DNA of 64,000 bases, taken from Zhouia amylolytica. Its GTDB lineage: Bacteria > Bacteroidota > Bacteroidia > Flavobacteriales > Flavobacteriaceae. The notes beneath the pieces are model-generated. The model was not told where the DNA came from. It did no database searches and was given only the letters and a program-made list of their open reading frames with translations. Below are positions 62,248 through 64,000 of this stretch, piece after piece (within the stretch, counting starts at the first letter, position 1; every line of letters begins with the position of its first letter). The DNA is taken from NCBI RefSeq assembly GCF_900116365.1, contig NZ_FPAG01000011.1:1-64000 (forward strand), given 5' to 3'. Position numbers and translations under genes: made by a program.

Positions 62248-64000
62248 GAAGCTTGCAATAACCATCTTTACAAACATAAATTACAGTATGGCCAGGTGAT
62301 AATTTCCCTTTTAATATAGGGAGATTTTCATCTGCTGTACTCCCTGTTAAAATCACATTAGGTAAGAACTGATTATCCAGAAGTGTTCTGGTAGTAATTG
62401 ACTGATCGCCTGTGATTGCTACCTGGTAAGGCGGTGTTATATGCCATAAAATGGGTTTGAGCCATGAGGCATAAAAACGATGATTCTTTGTGAAGTCATT
62501 AGAGGTAGGGGTGAGCATATTTTTATAAACCTCCTTGTAGTCTGCTCGATCCAGATAAATTCCCAGTCTATAGTAATTGGTACACATAACCGCATTTCCG
62601 GAAGGCACCACCTCGTCTCTTAAAAAGATTTTTTTAGCAAAAAGCGCTTCGGTGGTTTTTGGTTTAAAATAAGATAACTGAGATGGGTCTCGTTCAAAAT
62701 TAAGGGTATACAGATGTATAAGTTTTTGGGTTGCATCAATCCACTTTATGTTGAAAGTAGCCTCGTAAAGGTCTAAATAAGCAGCTGCTAAAAAGCTGTA
62801 ATCATTCAAAAAGCCATCGATAGTGGCTTTTCCGTTAAGGTAGCTGTGCTTTAAGGAATTTGTCCCATAAACCCTTTTCTGTAGTAATTCTGTCGTTTGG
62901 ATTGCTACGCGTAACCACTCTTTTTCATTAAAAACTCTGTAGGCCTTTACCAATGCAGAAATGGTCAATGCATTCCAGTCGGTTAAGACTTTTTCATCTC
63001 TTGTTGGCGACTTCCTTTCGGATCGATATGTTCTAAGTTTCTCTAAGGACTCCTGCAGTCTTTTTTCATCAATTCCACCGACATCCTTTTCTAAATACAG
63101 GGTGTTCTTGCCGTCATTCCAATTACCGTTTTTCGTAACCGCAAAAACTTTATTAAAGTTTGTGAAGTCTGCTCCTAAAACCTTTTGCAGTTCATCGTAG
63201 GTCCAGGTGTAATAAGTCCCTTCTTCCTCTTCTGAATCAGCATTCAACGAAGAAATAAATAAGCCCTCTTCTGTGGTCATATGACTCAATAAGAAATCAA
63301 TAGTCTGGTAAACCACCTTTTTATAACGTTCGTCCTTGGTTATCTGATAAGCCTTGGAGTAAAGATGGACCAATTGCGCATTATCGTATAACATTTTTTC
63401 AAAATGGGGGAATCTCCACTCGGGATCCGTGCTATATCTGGAAAAACCGCCTTCAAGATGGTCGTATATGCCTCCATTCATCATGGCATTTAAGGTAAGT
63501 GTAACCTTATTCAAAACATTCGAATCCTTAGCATAATAGTAATAATCTAAAAGACTATTAAAGCTTTGTGGTAAAGGGAATTTTTCAGTCCCCTTGTAGC
63601 CGCCATTAATGGGGTCAAAATCTTCTAGCCATTGCTTAATGCCAATAGATACTACATTTTTGCTTGTTGCAGAGGCTATTTCGCCATTTGGGGACGATTG
63701 TTTGGCTAATTCATTTTGAATCAATGCACCTTGATTTTCGAAACCATTTGGGTTGAGCTGATAGTTTTTTGAGGCAAATTTTAAGATTTTTATCCAGTTG
63801 TTTTTGTTTTGATAGGTGGTGGCGTATATCGGTTTTCCATCAGGTAACGCAATAATGTTCAGAGGCCATCCGCAATCTTCACTTAATAGGCGACAGGCTT
63901 CCATGTAGATGTTATCAATATCTTGACGCTCTTCCCTGTCAACTTTTATTGAAACAAAATTAGCATTCATTTCCTGGGCTACCTCTTCGCTTGAAAAGGA
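62204..64000 (-). CDS. DUF255 thioredoxin-domain protein (YyaL/SPATA20 family), 5' end missing
   Basis: At least 598 residues of a protein with an N-terminal DsbH-like thioredoxin domain and a six-hairpin glycosidase-like domain. Visible motifs are NFVSIKVDREERQDIDNIYM, CGWPLNIIALPDGKPIYATT, HFEKMLYDNAQLVHLYSKAY, NADSEEEEGTYYTWTYDEL and DEKVLTDWNALTISALVKAY. The frame stays open to position 64000 and reads SFSSEEVAQEMNANF there, matching the family just after its CxxC-type motif. So the Met at 63970 is internal and the true start, with the CHWCH-like motif, is outside the window. The function of the family is unknown; it is not obviously part of the glycan locus. Confidence 0.92.
   Translation of the reverse strand, partial: SFSSEEVAQEMNANFVSIKVDREERQDIDNIYMEACRLLSEDCGWPLNIIALPDGKPIYATTYQNKNNWIKILKFASKNYQLNPNGFENQGALIQNELAKQSSPNGEIASATSKNVVSIGIKQWLEDFDPINGGYKGTEKFPLPQSFNSLLDYYYYAKDSNVLNKVTLTLNAMMNGGIYDHLEGGFSRYSTDPEWRFPHFEKMLYDNAQLVHLYSKAYQITKDERYKKVVYQTIDFLLSHMTTEEGLFISSLNADSEEEEGTYYTWTYDELQKVLGADFTNFNKVFAVTKNGNWNDGKNTLYLEKDVGGIDEKRLQESLEKLRTYRSERKSPTRDEKVLTDWNALTISALVKAYRVFNEKEWLRVAIQTTELLQKRVYGTNSLKHSYLNGKATIDGFLNDYSFLAAAYLDLYEATFNIKWIDATQKLIHLYTLNFERDPSQLSYFKPKTTEALFAKKIFLRDEVVPSGNAVMCTNYYRLGIYLDRADYKEVYKNMLTPTSNDFTKNHRFYASWLKPILWHITPPYQVAITGDQSITTRTLLDNQFLPNVILTGSTADENLPILKGKLSPGHTVIYVCKDGYCKLPTSNVDVALNQISN

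Noticed and set aside
62204-63970. DUF255 gene as an N-terminally truncated pseudogene starting at 63970
   Set aside because: The frame remains open to 64000 and the upstream residues still match the family, so the gene is simply cut by the window edge.
1-64000. CRISPR arrays, insertion sequences, integrases or phage genes
   Set aside because: None were seen: no regular repeat-spacer array and no transposase or integrase motif in any open frame. The tRNA genes at the left edge have no attachment-site duplication visible within the window.

Overview
The window is AT-rich chromosomal DNA from a member of the Bacteroidota, most likely a free-living Flavobacteriia bacterium. The evidence is SusC/SusD pairs, many Bacteroidota-style lipoproteins, a FolK-deoxynucleoside kinase fusion, a LytS/LytTR sensor-regulator pair, and a TAnnTTTG-type -7 promoter element in front of the tRNA genes. 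The genus cannot be fixed from the sequence alone.

Positions 1-12129 are ordinary chromosome: tRNA-Leu(UAA) and tRNA-Gly(GCC), mutS, a TrmH/SpoU RNA methyltransferase, folK-dNK, sppA, a YhhQ-type queuosine-precursor transporter, a large AsmA-family protein, and a LytTR response regulator with its LytS-type histidine kinase.

Positions 12273-62247 form one polysaccharide-utilisation locus of about 50 kb, all on the + strand. Its enzyme set points to protein N-glycans. It has three GH92 alpha-mannosidases, a signal-less GH130 mannoside phosphorylase beside a sodium:solute symporter, a GH18 enzyme, an N4-(beta-N-acetylglucosaminyl)-L-asparaginase (which cleaves the GlcNAc-Asn linkage), a GH20 hexosaminidase, a PA14-containing GH3, a GH29 alpha-L-fucosidase, a DUF4838 protein, a CBM9-like lipoprotein and a GHL10-like lipoprotein. 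Three SusC/SusD pairs and a large FG-GAP/VCBS-ASPIC surface protein close the locus. The inferred flow is capture and import by SusCD, trimming by exo-glycosidases in the periplasm or at the surface, removal of GlcNAc from Asn, and cytoplasmic phosphorolysis of a mannosyl-GlcNAc disaccharide.

In the middle (24244-32095) sits an unexpected five-gene cassette: a cytochrome c/DUF1549/DUF1553 protein, a Tat-exported DUF1501 protein, a Tat-exported beta-propeller, a lipoprotein that looks like a detached GH20 tail, and a DUF2231/cytochrome c/leucine-rich-repeat membrane protein. It runs straight into the GH20 gene. The last two cassette proteins carry the same C-terminal domain pair as that GH20, which ties this redox-like module to glycan processing. 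This is the best candidate here for an undescribed system.

A conserved upstream element (TTG-N3-GTCGAAA, extended by TTTAAC and TAACATTTA before the three susC genes) precedes five probable transcription units of the locus, suggesting a shared regulator. The window ends inside a minus-strand DUF255/YyaL-family gene whose 5' end lies beyond position 64000.
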